From: an uncultured Clostridium sp.
GTDB lineage: Bacteria; Bacillota; Clostridia; Clostridiales; Clostridiaceae
DNA length: 64,000 nucleotides
Direction: 5' to 3'
Assembly (NCBI RefSeq): GCF_910588715.1
Contig: NZ_CAJURG010000002.1
Coordinates: 232,283 to 296,282, forward strand
In this document: one piece after another, positions 51,612-62,146 of the stretch
Numbering within the stretch: the first letter of the stretch is position 1
Layout: each line of letters opens with the position of its first letter
Made by a program: the position numbers and the translations under genes
The notes under the pieces: generated by a model
What the model saw: only the letters and a program-made list of their open reading frames with translations
Databases searched by the model: none
Told to the model about the DNA's origin: nothing

Positions 51612-53378
51612 TTATTTTGAAATTCTATAATTACTTATAACTAACTGAACTTTTTTATTACCATTAAACTCATTAATTTCAGGCATACAAATTATATCTA
51701 AATAAAGATTATTAGGTAAACCACTAACTACCTTATTATACTCCTCTTCGCCTAATTCATCCTTTACTAAGCTTTCAAAACCTTCTATATCTCCAAAATA
51801 TATTCCTTCAATATATAATCTACCATCACTTAACTTTAGTTTAAGGACGTTTTTATTTTTACCTAGTATTTTTGCCTCTATCACCTTTAACTTTTTCATT
51901 CCAAAAGTAGGCTTTGGATTTGCTTTTCCATATGGTTCTAATAATGATATTTGATCTATTAACTCATAATTTATTTGACTTAATAATAATCCCATATCAA
52001 TTGAAACCTTAGGAATTATATCGTCATCAGTTAATGTTGTAATACTATTTAATCTACTTCTAAATTCATCTATATTTTCATTTGGTATAGACATTCCAGC
52101 TGCCATTGGATGTCCTCCAAACATTCCTAATAAGTCTTTACATTTAAGTAGTTCCTCAAACATATTATATTCTTCAATTGATCGCCCTGAACCTTTAGCT
52201 CCATTATGTGCCTTAGTTAAAATTATTGTAGGAAGATTATACTTTTCCCTTACTCTCCCTGCAATTATTCCAGCAATGCTTTCATGTACATCTTCTAAAT
52301 ATACAACTAATACTTTATCATTAGTCATATTATTTTTTTCTATTATTTCAATGGCTTGATCTAACCCTTCTTTAGTTAAATCTTGTCTTTCTTTATTTAA
52401 ATCATTAAGTTTTTTTGCTAATTCTGTAGCTTCTACTTCATTATTGCTTAAAAGCATTTTTAATGCCCATTCTGCTTGTTCAAGTCTACCTGAAGCATTA
52501 ATACTTGGTCCTATAACAAAACCTAAAGAATAAACTGTTATTTCTTTATTTTCTAATCCTGTTTCTTTAAATAAAGCTTTAAGTCCTATATTATTAGTGT
52601 TATTTATTCTTTTTAATCCTTCTTTAACTATTATTCTATTTTCAGAAACTAAATCAACAACATCACAAACTGTAGCTATCGCTACGTATTGTAATAAATC
52701 ATAAAGCTCTTCCTTATCAATACCAAACTCCTTATAAAGTTCCTCTATAAACTTATATGCTACTCCAGCTCCACAAATCTTATCAAATTTATAGGTGCAA
52801 TTTTCTTGCTTGGGATTTATTACAAAATCAGCACAAGGAACTACATATCTTCTTTTTTCATTTTCTTCAATAAAAGGTACATCATGATGGTCTGTAATAA
52901 TAACCTTAAGTCCTAAGTCCTTTGCTAACTTTACCTGTTCAATTGCTGCTATTCCATTATCGCAAGTAATTATAATATCTACATTTTCATCTTTTGCTTT
53001 TTTAATTATACTTTCATTTATTCCATATCCTTCTTTTATTCTATCCGGGATATGAAAACTAACATTTCCATTACATTTACTTATAGCTCTATATAATATA
53101 TAAGTGCTTATAACACCATCTACATCATAATCTCCAACTATAAGTATTTTTTCATTATTATTAATGCTATCTCTCATTAGTTTGACAGCACCGCTCATTC
53201 CTAGCATATCCAAACCATTATATAAATTATTAATTGATGAATTTAAAAAATCTTTTGCTATATCTAAACTATAAATTCCTCTATTAACTAATAACTTTGC
53301 TACTACTTCACTAACATTTAAATCTTGTGCTAATTTTGTAGTATTAAACTTAACATTTCTAACCATCCACTTTTCCAA
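51612..53378 (-). CDS. recJ: Single-stranded-DNA-specific exonuclease RecJ
   Basis: The 588-residue product has the DHH phosphoesterase motifs in order: LIVGDYDVDGVISTYIL, TCDNGIAAIEQV, ITDHHDVP and YVPCADFVINP, then the DHHA1 part with GAKGSGRSIEEYNMFE and FGGHPMAAGMSI. It is a 5'-to-3' single-strand exonuclease used in recombination and mismatch repair. It has its own terminator and no coupled neighbour. Confidence 0.93.
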   Translation of the reverse strand: MEKWMVRNVKFNTTKLAQDLNVSEVVAKLLVNRGIYSLDIAKDFLNSSINNLYNGLDMLGMSGAVKLMRDSINNNEKILIVGDYDVDGVISTYILYRAISKCNGNVSFHIPDRIKEGYGINESIIKKAKDENVDIIITCDNGIAAIEQVKLAKDLGLKVIITDHHDVPFIEENEKRRYVVPCADFVINPKQENCTYKFDKICGAGVAYKFIEELYKEFGIDKEELYDLLQYVAIATVCDVVDLVSENRIIVKEGLKRINNTNNIGLKALFKETGLENKEITVYSLGFVIGPSINASGRLEQAEWALKMLLSNNEVEATELAKKLNDLNKERQDLTKEGLDQAIEIIEKNNMTNDKVLVVYLEDVHESIAGIIAGRVREKYNLPTIILTKAHNGAKGSGRSIEEYNMFEELLKCKDLLGMFGGHPMAAGMSIPNENIDEFRSRLNSITTLTDDDIIPKVSIDMGLLLSQINYELIDQISLLEPYGKANPKPTFGMKKLKVIEAKILGKNKNVLKLKLSDGRLYIEGIYFGDIEGFESLVKDELGEEEYNKVVSGLPNNLYLDIICMPEINEFNGNKKVQLVISNYRISK

Positions 53379-53430
53379 ATAATCACCTCTTTTTTCTGTT
53401 AAAATCTTTTAATTATAAATTTATATAAAT

Positions 53431-53460
53431 AATAAAGCCAGCTTTTAGCTGACTTTATTT
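53431..53460 (-). terminator. Terminator of the DJ-1/PfpI gene
   Basis: AATAAAGCCAGC pairs with GCTGACTTTATT with one mismatch. Confidence 0.75.
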
Positions 53461-53468
53461 ATGAAATA

Positions 53469-54002
53469 TTAAAATAACATTGCACTTTTTATTTGATTTA
53501 CCTTATCAGGTGCTGCTTGATTTAGTATTTCAAATGCAAATGGTATTGCCGCTGCTGGACCTCTTCCTGTAATAATATTTCCATCTACAACAACAAGTTC
53601 TTCTTTGTAATTACATCCTACTAATTGATCATCAAAACCTGGATAACATGTTGCATTTTTACCATTTACAATCCCAAGTTTGCCAAAAGTAATTGGTCCT
53701 GCACATATAGCTGCTACAATCTTATCTTCATCATAAAACTTCTTAACAATTTCATTAACATTTTCATCATCTCTTAAATTTACAGAACCTGGCATACCAC
53801 CTGGTAATACTACAATATCATAATTATAAATTTCATCACTTAAAACTTTATCAGCCTTTACTGTTACAGAGTGTGAAGTTGTTACTTCTAAACTTTTAGT
53901 TCCAAATGTACTACATTCAACCCCTGCTCTTCTTAAAACATCAACTGTTGTTAATGCTTCTATAGTTTCAAATCCTTCTGCTAATAAAACTGCAACTTTC
54001 AC
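53469..54002 (-). CDS. DJ-1/PfpI family protein
   Basis: The 177-residue product begins MKVAVLLAEGFETIEALT and has YDIVVLPGGMPGS, the nucleophile cysteine in VAAICAGPITFG (about 100), and ITGRGPAAAIPFAFEIL. The Cys and the conserved acid define the family of YajL/DJ-1-like proteins, which act on reactive carbonyls or as chaperones; the exact reaction is not predictable. It lies downstream of parC. Confidence 0.9.
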   Translation of the reverse strand: MKVAVLLAEGFETIEALTTVDVLRRAGVECSTFGTKSLEVTTSHSVTVKADKVLSDEIYNYDIVVLPGGMPGSVNLRDDENVNEIVKKFYDEDKIVAAICAGPITFGKLGIVNGKNATCYPGFDDQLVGCNYKEELVVVDGNIITGRGPAAAIPFAFEILNQAAPDKVNQIKSAMLF

Positions 54003-54087
54003 TATTATACACTTCCTTAAATTAAATTTATCTAAGAGTTCATAAATATAGCTAAAACTTTTATACTAAATTATTAACTCAAATTTA

Positions 54088-56994
54088 CTAATTATATTGG
54101 GCTTCTAATATTTCATCATCTAAATTAATAATCATAATATTAGTACCTCTTCCAGCCCTGTTTTGAATTCTAATATCTTTTATCTCTACTGACTTTTTCT
54201 CTTTATTTTTAGTTATTAAAACTATATCTTTATTATTACCATCTATAGCTATTTCATCTTCATTAATTATTCTTGAAAGTATACATCCTGAGATTGCTTC
54301 ATCATCTTCTTTTAAACTTATCCCAGTAACACCTGAAGCAATTCTTCCCATAGTATTTACACTTTCACTTAAAAATCTAATTGCCATCCCCTTCTTAGTT
54401 ACAATTAGTATTTCTCCATCATTTTCTTCTATACATACAGAAATTACTTCATCATTTTCATATTTAAATTTATAAGCCTGACATAATGAATAATTTACGT
54501 CATACTCTTTTAATGAAGTCTTCTTTATCATACCCTTTTTAGTAAAGAAGTAAACCATATTTTTTTCATAAAAATCTTTTAATGAATATATATCAATTAT
54601 CTTTTCCTTTTTAGAATATCCATCAATTATATTTTCTAATGCAATTTCTTCTTTAACAACATTAGAAATTAAAAATGCTGGAACCTTATACATGCTTCCC
54701 TTATCAGTAAATAAAACTAATGTACTTAGAGAATCAGTAGTTACTTTTAGTCTATCACTAGACTTAACTTTTGAAAATCCTTTTAAAGTACCTTTTGATG
54801 TTACTCCAACATTAAATGTGATAAACTCAAATTTATCTATATATTTAACACTTATAATTTCATCACTTTCAATTAAATTAAATAATTGAGTTCCTAGAAT
54901 ATTTCTTGGTGTATCTTCTATCTTAGGTATTTCTAAACTAAACCTTAATCCTAATTTAGTTTTTACTTCTAAGAAAGTATTTTCATATTCACTATCTACT
55001 AAAATTATATCAAGTACAACTTCATTTTCCTTTAATTTTAATGCTTGAATTTTACTATAGCTTGTTTGGAATTTATCTAAAGTACTCTTTTTTATTATTC
55101 CCTTATTAGTTATAAACTGAATACTCTTACTTCCATCTAATATTCCAACCGAAAATACATTTACTATACTTTCATTTTCTAAGTTTAAAGTCTTAATTAT
55201 AGAATCTATTCTTTCACCCTTTTCTTTCCATTTACCTTCTGGAATATTTATACCCTTAACTTGATACATATTACCCTTATCAGTAAATAAAAGAATATTT
55301 TCTGTAGTGTTAGATTTAAATAAAAATTTAAGTTCATCACCTTCTCTATAGTCAATATCTTCTGCCTTAGCATTTGATCTTTGATAAGTTCTTAATGGAA
55401 TTCTCTTTATAAATCCATCTTTAGATAAAGTAATCATCACATCTTCAACTACAATAAGCTCGTCTAAATCAATTTTAGCCTCACTATCATTTTCTACTAT
55501 CATAGTTCTTCTTGGATTTCTAAATTTATCAGTTATTTCTTTTAACTCAGTTTTTATAACTTTTAAAAGTTCATTTTCATTTTCTAATATTTTTCTTAAT
55601 CTTTTTATAGTTTTTTCAAGTTCTGTATACTCCTTTTGGAATACCTTTATTTCAAGACCAGTTAATCTATAAAGCATAAGTTCTAATATTGCTTCTGATT
55701 GAATTTCTGTAAATCCAAACTTTTCAATTAAATTTATATTGGCATCCTTTTTAGATTTTGACTCTCTAATAGTTTTAATAATTTCATCTAAAATATTAAT
55801 TGCTTTAATAAAACCTTCGACTACATGGAATCTTTTTTCTGCCATCATAAGCTCTTTTATAGTTCTCTTTGTAACTATATCCTTTTGATGATTAACATAA
55901 TGCATTATTATAGTTTTTAATCCCATAGTCTGTGGTTTACCATTTGCAAGTGCCACCATATTAAAACTTATATTACATTGTAAGTCTGTTTTCTTAAATA
56001 AGTACTTTAATATTTTATCTGCTGTTTCATAATCTGCTACCTTTTTAAGTTCTATAACAGCTCTAATACCACTTCTATCTGATTCATCTCTAATATCAGT
56101 AATTGCTTCTAAAGCTTTTTGATGTCTTTTATCACCAGTCATTTCTGATATAGTTTGAAGAATTTTTGATTTATTTCTTCTATAAGGAAACTCTGTAATT
56201 ACAATTCCGTATCTCCCATTATCAAGTTTTTCTATATTAGTTTTAGCTCTTAAAGTAACTTTCCCTTCACCTGTTTCATAAGCAGATAAAAGAGAATTTT
56301 TACCTATAAGAACACCACCTGTAGGCAAATCTGGAGCTTTAATATATTCCATAAGCTCTTTAGTTGTTATTTCTGGATTATCTATATAAGCAAGTACACC
56401 ATCAGTAACTTCACCTAAATTATGAGGTGGTATATTAGTTGCAAGACCAACAGCAATACCAAATGTTCCGTTTACTAAAAGATTTGGATATCTAGCTGGT
56501 AAAACTTTTGGTTCTAGTTCGCTATCTGAATAGTTCGGAACCATTTCAACAGTTTCTTTATCTATATCTCTAAGCATTTCCATAGCTATCTTAGATAATC
56601 TAGCTTCAGTATAACGCATGGCAGCTGCTCCATCACCATCCATGGAACCAAAGTTACCATGTCCATCAAATAAAGGCTCTCTAGTTGAAAAATCCTGTGC
56701 CATAAGCACCATTGCATCATAAACTGATGAATCGCCATGAGGATGAAACTTACCAAGTACATCCCCAACTATTCTTGCACTTTTATAATAAGGTCTATCA
56801 GGAAAGGCCTTTAAAAGATATGATCCATAAAGTATTCTTCTATGAACAGGCTTTAACCCATCTCTTACATCTGGGAGTGCTCTATCTTTTGCAACTTCAA
56901 CAGCATATGGAAGATAATTATCTGGCATAGCCTCTTCAAGTGGTATTCTTAATATATTATTATCTTTTGGAATATTATGTACCTTCTTAGCCAT
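54088..56994 (-). CDS. parC: DNA topoisomerase IV subunit A
   Basis: The 968-residue product has the type II topoisomerase A fold: DRALPDVRDGLKPVHRRILYG, HPHGDSSVYDAMVLMAQ at about 85-100, and AMRYTEARLSKIA with the catalytic tyrosine at 128. The C-terminal beta-pinwheel (residues about 500-960) lacks a full gyrase box and carries only a degenerate QNRAGRG, and the length exceeds that of typical GyrA, so topoisomerase IV is favoured over gyrase. It follows parE by 23 bases. Confidence 0.88.
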   Translation of the reverse strand: MAKKVHNIPKDNNILRIPLEEAMPDNYLPYAVEVAKDRALPDVRDGLKPVHRRILYGSYLLKAFPDRPYYKSARIVGDVLGKFHPHGDSSVYDAMVLMAQDFSTREPLFDGHGNFGSMDGDGAAAMRYTEARLSKIAMEMLRDIDKETVEMVPNYSDSELEPKVLPARYPNLLVNGTFGIAVGLATNIPPHNLGEVTDGVLAYIDNPEITTKELMEYIKAPDLPTGGVLIGKNSLLSAYETGEGKVTLRAKTNIEKLDNGRYGIVITEFPYRRNKSKILQTISEMTGDKRHQKALEAITDIRDESDRSGIRAVIELKKVADYETADKILKYLFKKTDLQCNISFNMVALANGKPQTMGLKTIIMHYVNHQKDIVTKRTIKELMMAEKRFHVVEGFIKAINILDEIIKTIRESKSKKDANINLIEKFGFTEIQSEAILELMLYRLTGLEIKVFQKEYTELEKTIKRLRKILENENELLKVIKTELKEITDKFRNPRRTMIVENDSEAKIDLDELIVVEDVMITLSKDGFIKRIPLRTYQRSNAKAEDIDYREGDELKFLFKSNTTENILLFTDKGNMYQVKGINIPEGKWKEKGERIDSIIKTLNLENESIVNVFSVGILDGSKSIQFITNKGIIKKSTLDKFQTSYSKIQALKLKENEVVLDIILVDSEYENTFLEVKTKLGLRFSLEIPKIEDTPRNILGTQLFNLIESDEIISVKYIDKFEFITFNVGVTSKGTLKGFSKVKSSDRLKVTTDSLSTLVLFTDKGSMYKVPAFLISNVVKEEIALENIIDGYSKKEKIIDIYSLKDFYEKNMVYFFTKKGMIKKTSLKEYDVNYSLCQAYKFKYENDEVISVCIEENDGEILIVTKKGMAIRFLSESVNTMGRIASGVTGISLKEDDEAISGCILSRIINEDEIAIDGNNKDIVLITKNKEKKSVEIKDIRIQNRAGRGTNIMIINLDDEILEAQYN

Positions 56995-57017
56995 AATAAA
57001 AAACTCCTTTCTAATTT

Positions 57018-58967
57018 CTAAAACTCTGCATACTTATACATATAATTCTTTCTTGGCTCAACAACATCACCCATTAAAAGTGATACCATTTTTTCAGCCT
57101 TAGCTGCATCTTCAATAGTAACTTGGAAAAGAGTTCTAGTTTCTGGGTTTAAGGTAGTATCCCAAAGTTGATCTGGATTCATTTCTCCAAGACCTTTATA
57201 TCTTTGAATTAATGCTCCTTTACCTATTTCTTTTTTAACTTTTTCTAACTCTTCATCACTATATGCATATTTTGATACTTCCTTACCCTTTATAGATTTA
57301 TAAACCTTATATAAAGGTGGTTGTGCTAAGTAAAGATGACCATTTGCAATAAGTGGTCTCATGTATCTATAAATATAAGTCATCCATAAAGTTCTTATAT
57401 GAAATCCATCAACGTCAGCATCACTCATTATTATGATTTTATCGTATTTTAAATCTTCCTCTTTATAATTATCTAAAGTTCCAGTTCCTATTGCTGTATT
57501 AAATATCTTAAGCTCTTCAGATGCTAGTACATTTTCAAGCTTTTGTTTTTCTGTATTCATTATTTTACCCTTTGAAGGCATTATAGTTTGAAATCTTCTA
57601 TCTCTAGCTTGCTTTGCAGAACCTCCTGCAGAATCTCCCTCAACTACAATAAATTCATTTACAGTATTATCTTTTAATGTACATACTGCAACCTTACCAG
57701 CAAGTGGTGCAGTTCCTTTACCTATTTTTTTCTTTTCAGCTTCATTTATCTTTTTAATTTTTTCTCTTCTTTGAGCAGCAGCAAGAGCATTATTTATTAA
57801 ACTTGTTGCAACTTCCTTATTATCTTCTATCCATTCACAAAGCTTAGTATATGCTAAATCATTCATCATAGTATAAGCTTCTGTACTTCCTAATTTTGTT
57901 TTCGTTTGACCTTCAAAAACAGCATTAGTAATTTTAATTCTAACTATTGCTGTCATACCTTCTCTTAAATCATCACCTTCAAATTCCTTATCCTTTTCCT
58001 TTACAAGTCCTAGCTTTTTAGCCCACTCTTTAAAAGCTCTAGTCATTCCAGTTTTAAATCCAGACTCATGTGTTCCAGCTTCTGTTGTAGGAATATTATT
58101 AACATAACTTGCAATATACTCTGTAGTAGAGTCTGTAAACTGCATACAAACTTCTCCATACATAGAAATATTATTTATTGTTTTTTCACCTTCAAAAAGG
58201 ATTGGCATTTGATGAATAGTTGTTTTACTTTCATTTAAATAATCTATAAAATCAAGAAGTCCTCTTTCAGAATAATATTCTTTTTTAATTTCTTCATCTT
58301 TTCTTTTATCTATAAGTTCAAGATGTATTCCTTTATTTTGAAAGGCAAGTTCTTGTAATCTTTCATCTATAATATCAAATTTAAAATCAGTTGTTGAAAA
58401 AATTTCTCCATCTGGTTTAAACGTAACTCTTGTTCCTGTGTCCTTAGTTTTTCCTACAATTTCTAAAGCTGTAACTGCTGTTCCTGGCATATCCTTTTTA
58501 AGTTCTTTATCAAAAGCATATTCAAATTTTTGCTTATATATATTTCCATTTTGATGAACTTCAACTTCTAACCACTTTGATAACGCATTAACTACAGCTG
58601 CACCAACTCCATGAAGTCCTCCAGATGTTTTATAATTTTTATTATTAAACTTACCACCAGTATGTAATTCAGTAAATACCATTTCCACTCCTGATTTTTT
58701 CTTAATTGGGTGGATTCCTGTTGGTATTCCTCTACCATTATCTATAACTGTTATGCTTTTATCTTTATTTATAATAATACTTGCTTTATCCCCAAAGCCA
58801 TTAGAAATTTCGTCTATTGAATTATCTAGTATTTCCCATATACAATGATGTAATCCCTTAGTTCCTGTAGATCCTATGTACATTCCAGGTCTAACTCTAA
58901 CGGGTTCAAGTTTTTCTAAGGATGTTAAGTCTGTTACATCATATTTATTATTAACTTCACTACTCAT
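57018..58967 (-). CDS. parE: DNA topoisomerase IV subunit B
   Basis: The ATG at 58967 is chosen because GGAGG lies seven bases upstream, with MSSEVNNKYDVTDLTSLEK. The 649-residue product has the GHKL ATPase parts EILDNSIDEISNGF, DNGRGIPTGIHP and GGLHGVGAAVVNALS, then the TOPRIM domain EGDSAGGSAKQARDRRFQ, GKIMNTEK and MSDADVDGFHIRTL. It supplies ATP-driven strand passage to subunit A. Quinolone- and coumarin-relevant regions are intact. Confidence 0.9.
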   Translation of the reverse strand: MSSEVNNKYDVTDLTSLEKLEPVRVRPGMYIGSTGTKGLHHCIWEILDNSIDEISNGFGDKASIIINKDKSITVIDNGRGIPTGIHPIKKKSGVEMVFTELHTGGKFNNKNYKTSGGLHGVGAAVVNALSKWLEVEVHQNGNIYKQKFEYAFDKELKKDMPGTAVTALEIVGKTKDTGTRVTFKPDGEIFSTTDFKFDIIDERLQELAFQNKGIHLELIDKRKDEEIKKEYYSERGLLDFIDYLNESKTTIHQMPILFEGEKTINNISMYGEVCMQFTDSTTEYIASYVNNIPTTEAGTHESGFKTGMTRAFKEWAKKLGLVKEKDKEFEGDDLREGMTAIVRIKITNAVFEGQTKTKLGSTEAYTMMNDLAYTKLCEWIEDNKEVATSLINNALAAAQRREKIKKINEAEKKKIGKGTAPLAGKVAVCTLKDNTVNEFIVVEGDSAGGSAKQARDRRFQTIMPSKGKIMNTEKQKLENVLASEELKIFNTAIGTGTLDNYKEEDLKYDKIIIMSDADVDGFHIRTLWMTYIYRYMRPLIANGHLYLAQPPLYKVYKSIKGKEVSKYAYSDEELEKVKKEIGKGALIQRYKGLGEMNPDQLWDTTLNPETRTLFQVTIEDAAKAEKMVSLLMGDVVEPRKNYMYKYAEF

Positions 58968-59275
58968 ATAAACCTCCAAAATTATAACCTATTCACATTT
59001 AAATAATAATTTAGATATAATTTTATAATATCTAGATCAAACTAATGTTCTCTATTAACTTTTCTAATTCTATCATAATTCTATGCGTATTTAAAAGTAT
59101 GTTTAAAAACTACCTTAAAGTTACAATTACTATATATTAATAAGATAGCTTATTTATATCTTATCCTCATTACTTAAATTTACAATTTATTTTATTTACA
59201 ACTCTTCACCTTATTGGATATTTTAATTTCGTAATTTTGAAATTACATTCATAAATTTTATAATACAATTAAAAT
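58968..59275. other. Gene-free AT-rich stretch
   Basis: Nothing was recognised between the parE upstream region and the gdhA terminator. Confidence 0.5.
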
Positions 59276-59327
59276 AAAAAATCAAATTACTTTATAATTA
59301 CTTAAACTATAAAGCAATTTGATTTTT
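59276..59327 (-). terminator. Terminator of gdhA
   Basis: Long arms around AAATCAAATT and AATTTGATTTT pair with one mismatch and end in T-runs on the minus strand. Confidence 0.85.
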
Positions 59328-59367
59328 ATAATAAAATCTAATTTTTTAAAATCTTTTCTTTAAATAA

Positions 59368-60714
59368 TTATACGATTCCTTGTGCCATCATAGCATCAGC
59401 AACCTTTTTAAATCCTGCTATATTAGCTCCCATTAAGATATTTCCTTCATGGCCATATTCCTTTGCAGCAGCTGCTGAATTGTTATAAATATTAATCATA
59501 ATATTTTTAAGCTTAGAATCTACTTCTTCAAAGCTCCAAGACATTCTCATACTATTTTGAGACATTTCTAATGCTGAACAAGCAACTCCACCTGCATTTG
59601 CAGCCTTAGCTGGACCAAATAATACTCCATTACCTTGGAATACTTCAATAGCTTCTAATGTACTTGGCATATTTGCACCTTCTGCAACTACCTTAGTTCC
59701 ATTTTCAACTAAAATCTTAGCTGACTTTTCATCTATTTCACCTTGAGTTGCACAAGGAAGTGCCACATCACATTTTATAGTCCAAATATCTCTGCAACCT
59801 TCAAAATATTTAGCTGAAGGAACATAATCTAAATATTCTTTGATTCTTCCTCTCTTAACTTCCTTAATCTCTTTTACAACTTCAAGATTAACTCCATTTT
59901 CATCATATATATAACCATTTGAATCACTTAACGCAACAACCTTTGCTCCTAATTCTGTTGCCTTTTGTGTTGCATATATAGCAACATTTCCTGAACCTGA
60001 AATTACAACTGTCTTTCCAGATAAAGAAAGATTATTTGCTTTCATCATTTCTTCAGTAAAGTAAACTAATCCATATCCTGTTGCTTCAGTTCTTGTTAAA
60101 CTTCCACCATAAGATAATCCCTTTCCTGTTAAAACACCTTGGTCATTAGCATTTCTTAATTTTTTATAATATCCATACATATATCCTATTTCTCTACCAC
60201 CAACACCAATATCTCCTGCTGGTACGTCTGTATCTAATCCTATATGTTTGCATAACTCTGCCATAAAACTTTGGCAAAATCTCATTATTTCTCTATCTGA
60301 TTTTCCCTTAGGATCAAAGTCTGAACCACCTTTTCCCCCACCAATAGGTAATCCTGTTAATGAATTTTTAAATATTTGCTCAAATCCTAAAAACTTAACT
60401 ATACTTGCATTTACAGTTGGATGGAATCTTAATCCTCCCTTGTATGGACCTATAGCACTATTAAATTGAATTCTATATCCTCTATTAACTTGAACTCTTC
60501 CTTTATCATCTACCCAAGGAACCCTAAACATAATTTGTCTCTCAGGTTCTACAATTCTTTCTAATAATCCTTCTTCAACATATTCTGGATGTTTATCAAA
60601 GACTGGAATTAAGGAAATAGCTACTTCTTTTACAGCATCTAAAAATTCCTTTTCATTTTGATTTCTTTTTTCTACTTGTTCTAAAACACTTAAAACATAT
60701 TCTTTTCCTGTCAT
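59368..60714 (-). CDS. gdhA: NADP-type glutamate dehydrogenase
   Basis: The 448-residue product is the hexameric S50-type enzyme: GYRIQFNSAIGPYKGGLRFHP, KNSLTGLPIGGGKGGSDFDPKG with the catalytic lysine, PAGDIGVGGREIGYMYGYYKK, and the dinucleotide fold VVISGSGNVAIYATQKATELG. It interconverts glutamate and 2-oxoglutarate plus ammonia. Its leader forms a long hairpin (60743-60822) just ahead of the AAGGGGG ribosome site. Together with the glutamine synthetase it completes ammonia assimilation. Confidence 0.95.
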   Translation of the reverse strand: MTGKEYVLSVLEQVEKRNQNEKEFLDAVKEVAISLIPVFDKHPEYVEEGLLERIVEPERQIMFRVPWVDDKGRVQVNRGYRIQFNSAIGPYKGGLRFHPTVNASIVKFLGFEQIFKNSLTGLPIGGGKGGSDFDPKGKSDREIMRFCQSFMAELCKHIGLDTDVPAGDIGVGGREIGYMYGYYKKLRNANDQGVLTGKGLSYGGSLTRTEATGYGLVYFTEEMMKANNLSLSGKTVVISGSGNVAIYATQKATELGAKVVALSDSNGYIYDENGVNLEVVKEIKEVKRGRIKEYLDYVPSAKYFEGCRDIWTIKCDVALPCATQGEIDEKSAKILVENGTKVVAEGANMPSTLEAIEVFQGNGVLFGPAKAANAGGVACSALEMSQNSMRMSWSFEEVDSKLKNIMINIYNNSAAAAKEYGHEGNILMGANIAGFKKVADAMMAQGIV

Positions 60715-60742
60715 AAGTTTTCCCCCTTAATTTTTATTATTT

Positions 60743-60822
60743 TTAGGATGTTTTAAAAATTTATCACTTTTATATTTTTTATCTTAAATAAATTTTTATT
60801 AAGTTATTTTTTAACATCCTAA
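60743..60822 (-). promoter_or_regulatory. Long inverted repeat in the gdhA leader
   Basis: TTAGGATGTT (60743-60752) and AACATCCTAA (60813-60822) pair perfectly, with A/T runs extending the stem. It lies about 30 bases before the gdhA start. It could be a leader hairpin or an upstream terminator or attenuator. Confidence 0.45.
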
Positions 60823-60880
60823 CCCTACTTACTATATTAATACTATTTTGGTAATTTTAAAAGCTAATTTTAAAAAACCA

Positions 60881-60932
60881 AAAAAATTATGTTAATTTTT
60901 AACTACTTTTTAGTAATTTAAAACTAACATAA
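60881..60932 (-). terminator. Terminator of the glycosyltransferase gene
   Basis: TTATGTTA pairs with TAACATAA, followed by a T-run on the minus strand, a few bases past the stop at 60948. Confidence 0.85.
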
Positions 60933-60947
60933 TCCTTATAAAACTTA

Positions 60948-62081
60948 CTATTTATTTATAATATTATTATTTTCTATTAACTCATTTATTAGTAAAAATA
61001 TATTTTTAGTAGAATCATTTTTATCAAAAGATTTACAAGCTTCCTTCATATCCTCTAATTTTTCACTATCTCTTAATAATTCTACTATGGCTTCTCTACA
61101 ACTATTTCCATCACTAATTCTTACTGCCATATTATGCTTTAATAAAAAATCTGCATTTTCTTCCTCTTGTCCTGGAATTGCATCAAAAACAGCCATTGGA
61201 ATATTACACGCTAATGCTTCTGTAACAGTTAATCCTCCTGGCTTAGTAATTATAATATCTGATGCTTGCATTAATTTATTAATTTCATTTGTAAAATAAA
61301 TAAGCTTTGTTTTCTTACTACTCTCTTCTACTACCTTTTCAAAATGATTATATAGCTTTTGATTTTTTCCTGTTACTAATATTATTTGAAAATCTAAATC
61401 TATATCTATTATATTTTCATAAACATCAAAAACATTTGATACCCCAAAGCTTCCTGCCATCATTAATATAGTTGGTAAATTTTTATCAAGACCTAATTCA
61501 TCAATTACTAATTGCTTTTCTTTTTCTTCAAAGAATACTTCATCTACGGGTATTCCATATGGATAAATACTTTTTGAATCTACTCCCTCAGTAATCATTT
61601 TAGTAACCATATCATCATTAGCAACTATATATGCATCAACATTATCACTTATCCATGCTTTATGTGGAGCATAATCAGTCATTATACAAATTAATGGTAT
61701 ATTTATTTCATTTTTTGATTTTAACCTTGATACCATTTCAGTTGGAAATGGATGAGTTGTTATAATTACATCTGGTTTAAAATCATCAATTAAAGGCAAC
61801 AACTTGTTTGCAAATATATTATTAAGCCTAGTTACAAAATTAGCTAATTTATGCTCTTTATTAGTTAAATCATATAACTTTCCATATAGCTTTGGTGTTT
61901 TTGTAGCTAAATAAACATATCCGCTAGTTACTGTTTTGTTTAATATTGGACTTATATACAATAAACTATCTACAATTTTAACATTTATATCTTTATTATG
62001 TTGAGTCATGTAATTTTCTATTGCTTGAGATGCCCTCATATGACCACCACCTGTTGATGCCGATAAAATAAGAACTTTCAT
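60948..62081 (-). CDS. MGDG synthase/UgtP-family glycosyltransferase (diacylglycerol or cell-wall type)
   Basis: The 377-residue product begins MKVLILSASTGGGHMRASQAI, the glycine-rich N-terminus of the family that includes plant MGDG synthase and bacillar UgtP, and ends its C-terminal fold with ILMMAGSFGVSNVF and IITKPGGLTVTEAL. It probably adds a sugar to diacylglycerol, making a membrane glycolipid or a lipoteichoic-acid anchor. The acceptor is inferred from family. It has a GGGGGTA site. Confidence 0.88.
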   Translation of the reverse strand: MKVLILSASTGGGHMRASQAIENYMTQHNKDINVKIVDSLLYISPILNKTVTSGYVYLATKTPKLYGKLYDLTNKEHKLANFVTRLNNIFANKLLPLIDDFKPDVIITTHPFPTEMVSRLKSKNEINIPLICIMTDYAPHKAWISDNVDAYIVANDDMVTKMITEGVDSKSIYPYGIPVDEVFFEEKEKQLVIDELGLDKNLPTILMMAGSFGVSNVFDVYENIIDIDLDFQIILVTGKNQKLYNHFEKVVEESSKKTKLIYFTNEINKLMQASDIIITKPGGLTVTEALACNIPMAVFDAIPGQEEENADFLLKHNMAVRISDGNSCREAIVELLRDSEKLEDMKEACKSFDKNDSTKNIFLLINELIENNNIINK

Positions 62082-62146
62082 TTGATACCCCCTAACAGTA
62101 TAATTTATATCAATAATTAATTTATTATATCATATAGCCTTAAATC

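Noticed and set aside
54088..58967. gyrA/gyrB rather than parC/parE
   Set aside because: The A subunit is longer than usual GyrA and has only a degenerate gyrase box; the gene order B-A with short spacing also occurs for parE-parC. This is a preference, not proof.
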